NCBI GenBank assembly: GCA_028287105.1
Contig: JAQBQH010000327.1
Span: 1 to 40,778, forward strand
Length of the DNA: 40,778 bases
Source of the DNA: Myxococcales bacterium
GTDB lineage: Bacteria > Myxococcota_A > Polyangia > Palsa-1104
Direction: 5' to 3'
Numbering within the stretch: position 1 is the stretch's first letter; each line of letters opens with the position of its first letter. The position numbers and the translations under genes are program-made. The notes under the pieces are model-generated. The model had not been told where the DNA came from, searched no databases, and saw nothing but the letters and a program-made list of their open reading frames with translations. Below are positions 7,385 to 14,748 of the stretch, one piece after another.

Positions 7385-7757
7385 CTACGCGCTCGTGCGC
7401 GTGGTGCCGCGCGTCGAGCGTGGCGAGCAGATCAACGTCGGCGTGATTCTGTACTGTAAGACGCGCGACTTCCTCGCCGCGCGCATCGCGCTGGACCCGG
7501 CGCGGCTGGCGGCGCTCGACGCCACCGCCGACATCGACGAGATCGAGCGCGCGCTGGCGCTCATCCCGCTCGTCTGCAGCGGCGACCCGCGCTCGGGGCC
7601 GATCGGCCGTCTGCCGCAATCGGAGCGCTTCCATTGGCTCGTGTCGCCGCGGAGCACGGTGACGCAGACGTCTCCCGTGCACTCGGGGCTGTGCGAGGAT
7701 CCCGAGAGTGCGCTAATCAAGTTGATCGAGAAGATGGTCCTCCCGCCGACGAAGTGA
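7362..7757 (+). CDS. DUF3037 family protein
   Basis: The 131-aa product begins with F-D-Y-A-L-V-R-V-V-P-R-V-E-R-G-E and N-V-G-V-I-L-Y-C, the signature of DUF3037, a small alpha/beta family of unknown function. It contains H-W-L-V-S-P-R-S near residue 90, where this family typically keeps an F-x-W-L-x-A/S-P motif. It starts inside the HipA-like kinase gene in another frame. Co-occurrence of these two families is recurrent, so the pair probably acts together; antitoxin or adaptor roles are possible but unproven. Confidence 0.85.
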   Translation: MLTRSSFDYALVRVVPRVERGEQINVGVILYCKTRDFLAARIALDPARLAALDATADIDEIERALALIPLVCSGDPRSGPIGRLPQSERFHWLVSPRSTVTQTSPVHSGLCEDPESALIKLIEKMVLPPTK

Positions 7758-8220
7758 TGGGCCAAGCGCTTCGGCCGATTGAGTCACTTCGACGCCGAGA
7801 TCGTGGCCAATTGAAGACGGAGCGATTCGGGCATCGCGTCCGTCCAGCTACAAGCGCGCGGTCGACACGAGCACATCAGGCCTAGCGCTCAGCTCCGCCC
7901 CCGTCTTCATGGCCAATCAAGCAGACGAACGCTTGCCTAATCGTCCAGGTGCTGCCGTCGTTCGCCTCCGTTACGAGCGCACCGTTGACGTGAGCATATT
8001 GGGCGTAGGCGCTTCGAGGAGGCGTGGAGGCGGCGTCGGAGCGCGCTCGCGCCGCAGGCGCGATGCCAGCGCGACGCCGAGCGGCCCCGTGCGGCGCCGC
8101 AGGCGACGCGTAAGGCCGCGTCCGCCGCCACGCCTCCTCGAAGCGCCGAAGCGCTCTGATAGCTCCAAGCGACCTACGTCGGCGCGGCATCCTCGCACAA
8201 CCTGATCTAGACTCAGCGCG
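7758..8220. other. 463-bp gene-free interval
   Basis: No open frame here has a ribosome site or recognisable family; the available frames are Arg-rich read-throughs. The right half holds a long inverted repeat (8008-8147). No tRNA cloverleaf, Rho-independent terminator with T-tract or clear promoter was found. The radical SAM gene begins directly at its end. Confidence 0.5.
8008..8147. repeat. Long inverted repeat, 26-bp arms, 88-nt GC-rich loop
   Basis: The arms 8008-8033 and 8122-8147 are reverse complements at 25 of 26 positions (the single mismatch is an A/C at the 21st base). The loop contains a 12-nt direct repeat, GCGCCGCAGGCG, at 8049-8060 and 8094-8105, and can fold further. The element ends 73 nt before the radical SAM start. 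It could be a structured RNA or leader, a REP/MITE-like element, or a cruciform; there is no T-run for an intrinsic terminator. Confidence 0.75.
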
Positions 8221-10164
8221 TTGCGTATTCTTTTGCTCACACCGCCGATGACTCAGCTCAACACCCCGTACCCGGCGACGGCGTACCTCACCGGCTTTTT
8301 GCGCCAGCACGCCGCGCGCCTCGGCTTCGAGGTCACCCAGGCCGATCCGGCGCTCGAGCTCTTCCTGCGCCTCTTCAGCCGCGCCGGCCTGACCCGCGTC
8401 CTCGACGCCCTCGCCGATCGCTCGCGCGGCCGCACCCGCGGCAAATCAGCGGCCCCGCCGACCGTCGCCGCCCTCCTCGCGCGCGCCGACGAGTACCTCG
8501 ACACCGTCGACGCCGCCGTCCGCTTCCTCCAGGGACGCGACCCCGAGCTGGCCCTGCGCATCGCCGGCCGCGCCTTTGTCCCCGAAGGCGCGCGCTTCGC
8601 CGCCCTCGCCGCCGGCGACGAAGATCCGCTCGGCTGGGCGTTCGGGTCACTCGGTCTCCAGGATCGCGCGCGCCACCTCGCCAGCCTCTACGTCGACGAT
8701 CTCGCCGACGCCATCCGCGACGGCATCGACCCGCGCTTCGAGCTCTCGCGCTACGGCGAGCGCCTCGCCGCGAGCGCCCCCACCTTCGACCTGCTGCGCG
8801 ACGCGCTCGAGGGTCCGCCGACGCTCGTCGACACCCTGCTCGACGAGCTCACCCGCGAGCTGGCTGCCCGCCACCGTCCCGACCTCGTCGGCTTGACCGT
8901 CCCCTTCCCCGGCAACGTCTACGGCGCCTTCCGCATCGCGCGCGCCTGGAAGGCGGCCGCCCCCTCCACGCGCATCGCCCTCGGCGGCGGCTACGTCAAC
9001 ACCGAGCTGCGCGGTCTGGCCGATCCGCGCGTCTTCGACTACGTCGACTACGTCACGCTCGACGACGGTGAGCGTCCGCTTTTGGCAATCATCGAGCAGC
9101 TCCGCTCCCCCGCCGCCCCGCTCCTCCGCACCCTCGTCCGCGACGGCGACCGCGTCGTCGAGCGCAGCGACCCGACGCTGCACGACGTGCCCATGCGCGA
9201 CGCCGGCACCCCGACCTACGACGGCCTCCCGCTCGATCGCTATCTCTCGCTCTTCGAGATGCTCAACCCGATGCACCGCCTCTGGTCGTCGGGCCGCTGG
9301 AACAAGCTCACCATCGCACGCGGCTGCTACTGGAAGAAGTGCAGCTTCTGCGACATCACGCTCGACTACATCGCCCGCTACGATCTCGCCGCCGCCGATC
9401 TCCTGGTCGATCGCATCGAGGCGCTCATCGCCGAGACCGGTCAGACCGGCTTTCACTTCGTCGATGAGGCGGCCCCTCCCGCCGGCCTGCGTGCGCTCGC
9501 CGAGCGCCTCCTCGCCCGCAAGGTCGTGTGCACCTGGTGGGGCAACATCCGCTTCGAGAAGACCTTCACGCCGCGGCTGGCGACACTCCTGGCGCGCTCG
9601 GGCTGCGTCGCGCTCTCGGGCGGTCTCGAGGTCGCGTCCGATCGCCTGCTCGAGCGCATGCAAAAGGGCGTCACCGTCGCGCAGGTCGCCCGCGTGACGC
9701 GCGCGCTCACCGACGCCGGCATCATGGTGCACGCCTACCTCATGTACGGCTTCCCCACCGAGACGGTGCAGGAGACCGTCGATTCGCTGGAGCGCGTTCG
9801 CCAGCTCTTCGCCGAGGGCTGCGTGCAGTCGGCGTTCTGGCACCGCTTCGCCGCCACCGCGCACAGCCCCATCGGCCAGAAGCCGGAGCTCTACGGCATC
9901 CGGCTGCACCCCGAGCCCGCCGTCACCTTCGCGCGCAACGATCTCGGCTTCGACGACCCGACCGGCTGCGATCACGACTTCCTCGGCGCCGGCCTGCGCA
10001 ACGCGCTCTACAACTACATGCACGGCATCGGCCTCGACGCTGACGTGCGCACCTGGTTTCCCCCCGCGCCCGCGGCATCGGGCGCACGCCGCGCACGCGC
10101 CTCGGTGCCGCGCGCGACCGTCGCGCCCGACTTCGTTCGCGCCTCGCTGCGCGCAAAATCTTGA
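8221..10164 (+). CDS. B12-binding domain radical SAM protein with CX4CX2C cluster motif
   Basis: The 647-aa protein begins M-R-I-L-L-L-T-P-P as B12-binding radical SAM proteins do, which supports the TTG start at 8221. Residues about 215-320 form the cobalamin-binding Rossmann region (R-P-D-L-V-G-L-T-V-P, then A-L-G-G-G-Y-V-N-T-E, a G-G-G-type motif). The radical SAM barrel starts near 360 with A-R-G-C369-Y-W-K-K-C374-S-F-C377-D. The cysteine spacing is CX4CX2C rather than the usual CX3CX2C; related proteins with G-C-Y-W-x-x-C-x-F-C exist. Later barrel parts include G-G-L-E-V-A-S and Y-L-M-Y-G-F-P-T-E-T. Chemistry and substrate are unknown. Confidence 0.9.
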   Translation: MRILLLTPPMTQLNTPYPATAYLTGFLRQHAARLGFEVTQADPALELFLRLFSRAGLTRVLDALADRSRGRTRGKSAAPPTVAALLARADEYLDTVDAAVRFLQGRDPELALRIAGRAFVPEGARFAALAAGDEDPLGWAFGSLGLQDRARHLASLYVDDLADAIRDGIDPRFELSRYGERLAASAPTFDLLRDALEGPPTLVDTLLDELTRELAARHRPDLVGLTVPFPGNVYGAFRIARAWKAAAPSTRIALGGGYVNTELRGLADPRVFDYVDYVTLDDGERPLLAIIEQLRSPAAPLLRTLVRDGDRVVERSDPTLHDVPMRDAGTPTYDGLPLDRYLSLFEMLNPMHRLWSSGRWNKLTIARGCYWKKCSFCDITLDYIARYDLAAADLLVDRIEALIAETGQTGFHFVDEAAPPAGLRALAERLLARKVVCTWWGNIRFEKTFTPRLATLLARSGCVALSGGLEVASDRLLERMQKGVTVAQVARVTRALTDAGIMVHAYLMYGFPTETVQETVDSLERVRQLFAEGCVQSAFWHRFAATAHSPIGQKPELYGIRLHPEPAVTFARNDLGFDDPTGCDHDFLGAGLRNALYNYMHGIGLDADVRTWFPPAPAASGARRARASVPRATVAPDFVRASLRAKS

Positions 10165-10165
10165 C

Positions 10166-10182
10166 CTGAACACCGGTTCAGC
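10166..10182. promoter_or_regulatory. Candidate LexA (SOS) box, myxobacterial type
   Basis: The 17-nt sequence CTGAACACCGGTTCAGC is a 6-bp-arm palindrome (CTGAAC-ACCG-GTTCAG). It agrees at 16 of 17 positions with the Myxococcus xanthus LexA motif as I remember it (CTRHAMRYBYGTTCAGS) and contains the general GAAC-N4-GTTC core. It lies 15 nt before the start codon of an RNase H-like exonuclease, a plausible SOS target, and overlaps a possible -35 (TTGACC, 10161-10166). Binding is inferred. Confidence 0.6.
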
Positions 10183-10197
10183 CTGACACTCGGTCTC

Positions 10198-11037
10198 GTG
10201 GTCGAGTCGACGTTCCAGCTTGCTCGAGGCATCGGTCCCGTCCGCGAACGGCAGCTGTGGCAGTCGGGCATCACCCGTTGGGACGAGTTCCCGCCGTCGC
10301 CGGAAGTCGCCGTCTCGACGAAGGCCGACCGCACGCTGCGCGCCGCCATCGCCGAGGCGACCGATGCGCTCGCATGCCGCGACGCCGACCGCCTCGCGGC
10401 GCTCCTGCCCTCGGGCGAGCACTGGCGCCTCTTCGACGCGTTCGGCGACGACGCCGCCTATCTCGACATCGAGACCAGCGACGACGTCGTCGGCCACGCC
10501 GGCATCTCGGCCATCGGTATCCTCGACCGCCACGGCCCGCAGCTCTTTCTCGCCGGACGCGATCTCGCGCGCTTTCCCGAAGCGACGCGCGACTGGTCGA
10601 TGCTGGTCACCTTCAACGGGCTCTCGTTCGACGTACCGATCCTGCGGCGCGCATTTCCCGAGTGGGAGCCGCCGGGCTGTCACGTCGATCTGCGCCACGT
10701 CCTGGCGCGGCTCGGACACTCGGGCGGTCTCAAGGCCATCGAGCGCAGCCTCTCGACGCTCAACCTGGCGCGCCCGGCCCACCTCTCGGGCCTCGGCGGC
10801 TGGGACGCGGGCTGGCTCTATCGCCGCGGCCGCGACGGCGACCGCCAGGCGCTGCGCCGCTTCGCCGAGTACAACCTCTACGACGCCGTCAACCTGCGCA
10901 CGCTCATGGCCTACGCCTACAACGCGCTCGTCGAGAGCAAGAGCGCCGAGTCGCCCGCGCTGCGCGCCCCCTGCGTCGCGGTTCCCGGCCGCGGCGACGT
11001 CCTCTACGACGTCTCCAAGATTCTGCTCGCGCTCTGA
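10198..11037 (+). CDS. RNase H-like (YprB-type) DEDDy 3'-5' exonuclease
   Basis: The 279-aa protein has a DEDDy exonuclease core: Asp90-x-Glu92 in Y-L-D-I-E-T-S, Asp145 in F-N-G-L-S-F-D, and Tyr225/Asp229 in Y-N-L-Y-D. These are metal-binding positions of the RNase H-like exonuclease fold. The N-terminus (L-A-R-G-I-G-P, then L-W-Q-S-G-I-T-R-W-D-E-F) looks like the helix-hairpin-helix-like segment of YprB-type proteins. The start is a GTG 15 nt behind a LexA-like palindrome, which suggests induction by DNA damage (inference). The nucleic acid substrate is unknown. Confidence 0.85.
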   Translation: MVESTFQLARGIGPVRERQLWQSGITRWDEFPPSPEVAVSTKADRTLRAAIAEATDALACRDADRLAALLPSGEHWRLFDAFGDDAAYLDIETSDDVVGHAGISAIGILDRHGPQLFLAGRDLARFPEATRDWSMLVTFNGLSFDVPILRRAFPEWEPPGCHVDLRHVLARLGHSGGLKAIERSLSTLNLARPAHLSGLGGWDAGWLYRRGRDGDRQALRRFAEYNLYDAVNLRTLMAYAYNALVESKSAESPALRAPCVAVPGRGDVLYDVSKILLAL

Positions 11038-11060
11038 TTCGCCGATGTTACAGAGAGGCG

Positions 11061-11435
11061 ATGAGAGCTTTTCGAGAGGCGGTCGAGGCGAAGGATCTGG
11101 CGAAGGCCACGGCGCTCCTGGCGCCCGACGTCGTCTTCAACAGTCCCGTCTCGTTCAAGCCGTACCACGGGCGCGAGCAGGTCGGCTGGATCCTGGCGAC
11201 GGTGGCAACGGTGTTCGAGGACTTCGAGTACGTCGACGAGCTGGAGACCGGCCTGCACAGCGCGCTGCGCTTTCGCGCCCGCATCGGCGACCGCACCGCC
11301 GAGGGCATCGATCTCATCGAGCGTGACGCCGACGGCGCGATCCGCTCCTTGACCGTGATGCTGCGCCCGCTCTCGGCACTGCAGGCGCTCGGCGAGGCGA
11401 TGGCGGCGCGCTTCGGCAAAGCCCCGCCGCGGTAG
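11061..11435 (+). CDS. SnoaL/NTF2-like domain protein
   Basis: The 124-aa product fits the NTF2-like alpha+beta cone: an N-terminal helix with F-R-E-A-V-E-A-K-D, then L-A-P-D-V-V-F-N-S-P, Y-H-G-R-E-Q-V and a C-terminal sheet with E-G-I-D-L-I-E-R-D. Such domains act as small-ligand enzymes or carriers; no catalytic set is distinctive here. The ATG at 11061 is preceded by AGAGAGG. The gene follows the exonuclease after 23 nt and may be co-transcribed. The longer open frame upstream is antisense-like shadow sequence over the exonuclease. Confidence 0.75.
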   Translation: MRAFREAVEAKDLAKATALLAPDVVFNSPVSFKPYHGREQVGWILATVATVFEDFEYVDELETGLHSALRFRARIGDRTAEGIDLIERDADGAIRSLTVMLRPLSALQALGEAMAARFGKAPPR

Positions 11436-11504
11436 GCGGCGCGCGCTGCGGCGACCGGGCCGCGCGAAAATTGTGCGTCGCGCCGGCGCGGATACAATCG
11501 CCGC

Positions 11505-12020
11505 ATGGGTCTGGACAAGCGCTTTCTGATCGAACAGCTCGCGTCGCACCTGAAGCAGTCGGACGAAGTGGCCCGCCGCGCCAGCGAAGAGGCTCGCGAG
11601 GCCGCCCGCTCGCTCGCGACCGAGTCCGAGAAGAAAGAGGACGGCCGCGCCGCCATCGAGTACGGCAGCCTCGCCACCGGCCAGACTGCCCGCGCCCGCA
11701 AGGCGCAAGAAGATCTCGCGCAGCTCTCCGCGTTCTATCAGCGCGGCGTCCCGCGCTTCGCCGGCTCGAGCCCGGTCGGCCTCGGCGCCGTCGTCGACGT
11801 CGCCTTCGATGACGATCGCGGCGCCGCCGAGCGCACCTTCATCCTCTTGCCCGTCGGCGCCGGCACCGAGCTCACCGGCCCCGGCGGCGACGGCTTCCTC
11901 TCCGTGATCACGCCCGCGTCGCCCGTCGGGCGCGCGCTCCTCGGCCGCCGCGCGGGTGACATCATCGACGTCACCATCGGCGGCGAAACGAGGGAATGGA
12001 CCGTCGTCGAAGTCAGCTGA
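11505..12020 (+). CDS. GreA/GreB-like transcription elongation factor paralogue
   Basis: The 171-aa protein ends in a GreA/GreB C-terminal domain: V-I-T-P-A-S-P-V-G-R-A-L-L-G-R-R-A-G-D-I-I-D-V at residues about 134-156 is the S-P-x-G-x-A-L-x-G-x-x-x-G-D signature. The N-terminal half is helical and charged, a likely coiled coil, with acidic residues (E-K-K-E-D-G) near 42-47 where Gre tips sit. It differs in sequence from housekeeping GreA, so a paralogue acting in the RNA polymerase secondary channel is likely (inference). Confidence 0.8.
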   Translation: MGLDKRFLIEQLASHLKQSDEVARRASEEAREAARSLATESEKKEDGRAAIEYGSLATGQTARARKAQEDLAQLSAFYQRGVPRFAGSSPVGLGAVVDVAFDDDRGAAERTFILLPVGAGTELTGPGGDGFLSVITPASPVGRALLGRRAGDIIDVTIGGETREWTVVEVS

Positions 12021-12077
12021 CTTCGTCGGCGGTCCGTTATTCAGTTACGTAGTGAGAGAAATTGATACGAGAGGGTG

Positions 12078-12281
12078 TTACGGAACTTTGCGGACGTTCG
12101 CGGCCTGAAGGCCCTTGGGACCCTGGACCGTGTCGAATTCCACCTTCTCGCCCTCGGCGAGGCTACGGAAGCCTTCGCTGACGATCGCGGTGTGATGGAC
12201 GAAGACGTCCGGACCGCTCTCGGGAGTGATGAAACCAAAGCCCTTCGCGTCGTTGAACCACTTCACAGTGCCTTTTGCCAT
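12078..12281 (-). CDS. Cold-shock domain protein
   Basis: The 67-aa product is a single cold-shock domain with RNP1 (K13-G-F-G-F-I18) and RNP2 (V26-F-V-H-H30), binding single-stranded RNA or DNA. It starts [10 protein letters not shown]. The ATG at 12281 has an upstream GGGGAAAAAG ribosome site. The gene is followed convergently by the Gre-like gene. The leader is long and AT-richer than its surroundings, with a perfect GCAAATTTGC palindrome at 12329-12338; leader-based regulation as in cspA is possible but not shown. The symbol is left blank because paralogues are common. Confidence 0.95.
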   Translation of the reverse strand: MAKGTVKWFNDAKGFGFITPESGPDVFVHHTAIVSEGFRSLAEGEKVEFDTVQGPKGLQAANVRKVP

Positions 12282-12444
12282 TTTGCTTTTTCCCCGTAAA
12301 TGCCCGCTCGCGGCGTAGGACACGAGCTGCAAATTTGCTTTGTAAACCCCTACGACGGCCAGACCCTACCACGATCGGGGGTTTAGCGCCTCGGTTTCGG
12401 AAAAAAAACACCCGGCCCCTTTTGACGCCCTTTCGCGCCCCCGG

Positions 12445-12837
12445 TCAGTCCTCCTTACCGCCGGTGCCCGATCCGGTGAATCCGTCCTCCTTGTGGCGAA
12501 ACAGCACGTTGAACGTGGTCAACGAGCCGTAGCAGCGGGTCACATATTGCTGCAGGTGGACCTTGTCCGCGTCGTCGAGCTTGGCGTGACCATTGATCTG
12601 CTGCTCGAGGACCCGCAGGCGGTCCCGCAGCATGACGATCTTGTGGAAGAAGACGTCGATCGGGATCTCCTTGGCGCCGAGCTCCTGGTCGCGCGGCCAG
12701 ATCTCGAGCTTGCCGCCGCTCCAGCGGTTGGCGAGCTCCACGGGCTCGTCGTCGGCGAGCGCCGGCGTCAGCTCGTCCTTGACGGCGTTGCGCACGATGG
12801 TGGCGATCTTGTCGAGGTCGCTGAGGTCGAGGGGCAT
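12445..12837 (-). CDS. Conserved-looking hypothetical protein
   Basis: The 130-aa frame starts at the ATG at 12837 (M-P-L-D-L-S-D-L-D-K-I). It reads as a soluble, mostly helical protein with a Trp-containing W-S-G-G-K-L-E-I-W-P-R-D segment near residue 39, a helix F-F-H-K-I-V-M-L-R-D-R-L near 63, and a polar Gly-rich tail. No family was recognised and no catalytic motif or membrane segment is visible. It is divergent from the PhyH-type gene with only 21 nt between the start codons. Confidence 0.7.
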   Translation of the reverse strand: MPLDLSDLDKIATIVRNAVKDELTPALADDEPVELANRWSGGKLEIWPRDQELGAKEIPIDVFFHKIVMLRDRLRVLEQQINGHAKLDDADKVHLQQYVTRCYGSLTTFNVLFRHKEDGFTGSGTGGKED

Positions 12838-12858
12838 GGCGCATCGTATACTCGACGC

Positions 12859-13638
12859 GTGCTCTGCGTCGATCCCGCCCGCCTGGACCTCGCGCCAATC
12901 CTCGCCGAGTTCGCCAGCCTCGGCTACGCGCGCCTGGGACGGGTCGTAGCCGACGAGACCGTGGCGGCGCTGGGAGCGCGGCTCGACGACATCATGAATG
13001 CCCGCGTGCGCCACGAAGGGCTCTTCTTCCAGCGCGACGCCGACAGCGGCCGCTACGAAGATCTCAGCTATGGCGCCGGCTGGCAGGGGCCGCGCAGCGA
13101 CTACCGCAAGGTCGAGAAGCTCGAGATCGACCCGCTCTTCGCCGCCTTTTTGGTCAACCCGCTCTACGAGCGGATCGCTCGCGCGCTCATCGACGGGCCG
13201 ATCGCGCTCTACCGGGCGCTGGTATTCACCAAGAGCGCCGCGGGCGGCACGGCGCTGCCGTGGCACCAGGACGGCGGCGCCTTCTGGGGCGTCGATCGCG
13301 CGCCGTTCCTGCAGATCTGGCTGGCGCTGGACGACTGCACCGTCGACGGCGGCTGTGTCGAGGTGCTGCCCACGAGCCACCTCGCCGGACTGTCGACGCC
13401 GCAAGGCGGGGTCATCCTCGACGATGCGCTGCGGGCCGCCGAGGCGGAAGCGCGCGCCGTGCCGCTGCCGGCGCGGGCCGGCGAGGTCATCCTCATCCAC
13501 AACCACCTGTGGCACCGCTCGCGCGTCAACACCACGGGGCGCCGCCGCAGCGCGCTCTCGGTCTGCCTCATGAGCGCCGCGACGCGCTGCCTGCGCAAGA
13601 AGCGCGCGCCGCGCCAGTTCGTCCGCCTCTTCGACTGA
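12859..13638 (+). CDS. Phytanoyl-CoA dioxygenase (PhyH) family protein
   Basis: The 259-aa protein has the Fe(II)/2-oxoglutarate facial triad: H136-x-D138 in L-P-W-H-Q-D-G-G and the distal H219 in H-N-H-L-W-H-R-S. An Arg follows near N-T-T-G-R-R-R for 2-oxoglutarate binding. The G-G-C-V-E-V-L-P-T-S-H segment before it is typical of PhyH. It probably hydroxylates a small or CoA-bound substrate, not identifiable here. The GTG at 12859 is chosen because the family N-terminus (F-A-S-L-G-Y-A-R-L) follows; the open frame upstream is antisense to the hypothetical gene. Confidence 0.88.
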   Translation: MLCVDPARLDLAPILAEFASLGYARLGRVVADETVAALGARLDDIMNARVRHEGLFFQRDADSGRYEDLSYGAGWQGPRSDYRKVEKLEIDPLFAAFLVNPLYERIARALIDGPIALYRALVFTKSAAGGTALPWHQDGGAFWGVDRAPFLQIWLALDDCTVDGGCVEVLPTSHLAGLSTPQGGVILDDALRAAEAEARAVPLPARAGEVILIHNHLWHRSRVNTTGRRRSALSVCLMSAATRCLRKKRAPRQFVRLFD

Positions 13639-13643
13639 GCGAG

Positions 13644-14059
13644 CTAGCGCGCGTCGTAGCTGGCGGCGAGGTAGGGCTCGGCGATCCAGCGGTATTCCAT
13701 GTAGCGCGCGGTCTTGTCGGCAGCGGCGCGGCCACGCAGGCGCGCCACCACGCGACGGTGGCGCCGGCGGCGTGGGCGGCTCGCAGCCACGGATGGGCGG
13801 CGCGATCGAGCCGCGGCAGCGTCGCCGAAGCGGTCCCCGGCACGAGGATCAGATCGCCACTCTCCGGCGGCGGCAGCGGCTCGAGGGCCGAGAGGGTCAG
13901 CCCCTGCGCCGAGCGCACGCTGGTGCGCGGCCCGCAATGGACGAGCGTGTAGGCGCCGCCGAGCTGCGCGGCTTCGTAGAACACCTGGACAGGACCGGCC
14001 AGATCTTGGACGTGGACATCTTGCAGAATCAGCACCAGCACTCGCCGCGCGTTTCCCAT
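13644..14059 (-). pseudogene. Disrupted DJ-1/PfpI-type (GlxA-like N-terminal) gene remnant
   Basis: From the ATG at 14059 about 100 residues read as the first half of a DJ-1/PfpI-type domain of the kind found in GlxA/AraC regulators: V-L-V-L-I-L-Q-D-V-H-V-Q-D-L-A-G-P-V, then D-L-I-L-V-P-G-T. The sequence then loses the expected Cys-containing nucleophile elbow and continues as Arg/Pro/Ser-rich shifted-frame residues that run antisense into the PhyH gene (stop at 13568). In another frame a non-shadow tail (Y-M-E-Y-R-W-I-A-E-P-Y-L-A-A-S) ends at 13644. This suggests an internal deletion plus frameshift. Confidence 0.6.
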
Positions 14060-14136
14060 CAGCGACGAAGATACTGCCGTGGTGCCGAGCTAGCCAGGTC
14101 GCGGCGAGACGTTCACCGGACGGAACTGGCCATTAC

Positions 14137-14586
14137 TCAGTGTGCGTTGCTGCAGCGACCGCTCGAGCAGCGCCCGCCTTTGCAATCGGAGTCGGAGCCG
14201 CACGAGCCGCACTTCCCGCTCGAGCAGCGCCCCACCTTGCAGTCGGAATCGGAGCCGCACGAGCCGCAGCGGCCGCTCGAGCAGCGACCGTTGCCGTTGC
14301 AGTCCGAGTCGGAGCCGCACGAGCCGCACTTGCCGCTCGAACAGCGCCCCTCTTTGCAGTCGGAGTCTGAGCCGCAGGCGCCGCAATGGCCGCTCGAGCA
14401 GCGGCCGTTGCCGTTGCAGTCGGAGTCGGAGCCACAGGCGCCGCAATGGCCGTTCGAGCAGCGGCCGTAGCCGGCGCAATCGGAATCGGACCCACAGCTC
14501 GAGCCCGCGTAGGCGCTCTGCGCGCCCCACGCCACGGCCAGGAGCGCGAACATCATCGCCAACAACAGGTTTCCTCGTCGAGCCAT
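14137..14586 (-). CDS. Secreted Cys-rich tandem-repeat protein
   Basis: The 149-aa protein has a signal peptide (residues about 1-27, hydrophobic L-L-L-A-M-M-F-A-L-L-A-V-A-W, A-Y-A cleavage-like site). Six tandem 19-20-residue units follow, of the form C-G-S-D-S-D-C-x(4-5)-R-C-x-x-G-x-C, with four Cys each and 24 Cys in all. Such dickkopf-like CxSDxDC modules are frequent in Myxococcota exported proteins and are expected to be disulfide-bonded outside the cytoplasm. The function is unknown. Two adjacent ATGs exist (14589 and 14586); the second gives better spacing from the AGGGGAGG ribosome site. Confidence 0.85.
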   Translation of the reverse strand: MARRGNLLLAMMFALLAVAWGAQSAYAGSSCGSDSDCAGYGRCSNGHCGACGSDSDCNGNGRCSSGHCGACGSDSDCKEGRCSSGKCGSCGSDSDCNGNGRCSSGRCGSCGSDSDCKVGRCSSGKCGSCGSDSDCKGGRCSSGRCSNAH

Positions 14587-14748
14587 CATGCCTCCCCTGC
14601 GGCCATGCGACCGCGCGCGGCAGCGTACCACGCGCTACCCGGGACGCTGCCGATGGGACCGCCGACGCCCGCACGCGGCTCGCCCGCGTCTGAATTGCAG
14701 GGCAGGCGCCGGGGTGTGCCGGTGAGGATCGCCGATTAGATTGCTCGC

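Noticed and set aside
7909-8205. 98-codon Arg-rich open frame in the gene-free gap
   Set aside because: It covers the inverted repeat, has no ribosome site, and its composition follows the GC-rich repeat.
8647-10782. 711-codon minus-strand open frame over the radical SAM and exonuclease genes
   Set aside because: It crosses two well-supported plus-strand genes and has only composition-driven length.
12395-12425. A8 run (T8 on the minus strand) after the hypothetical gene, as an intrinsic terminator
   Set aside because: No convincing GC stem lies directly before the T-run on the minus strand.
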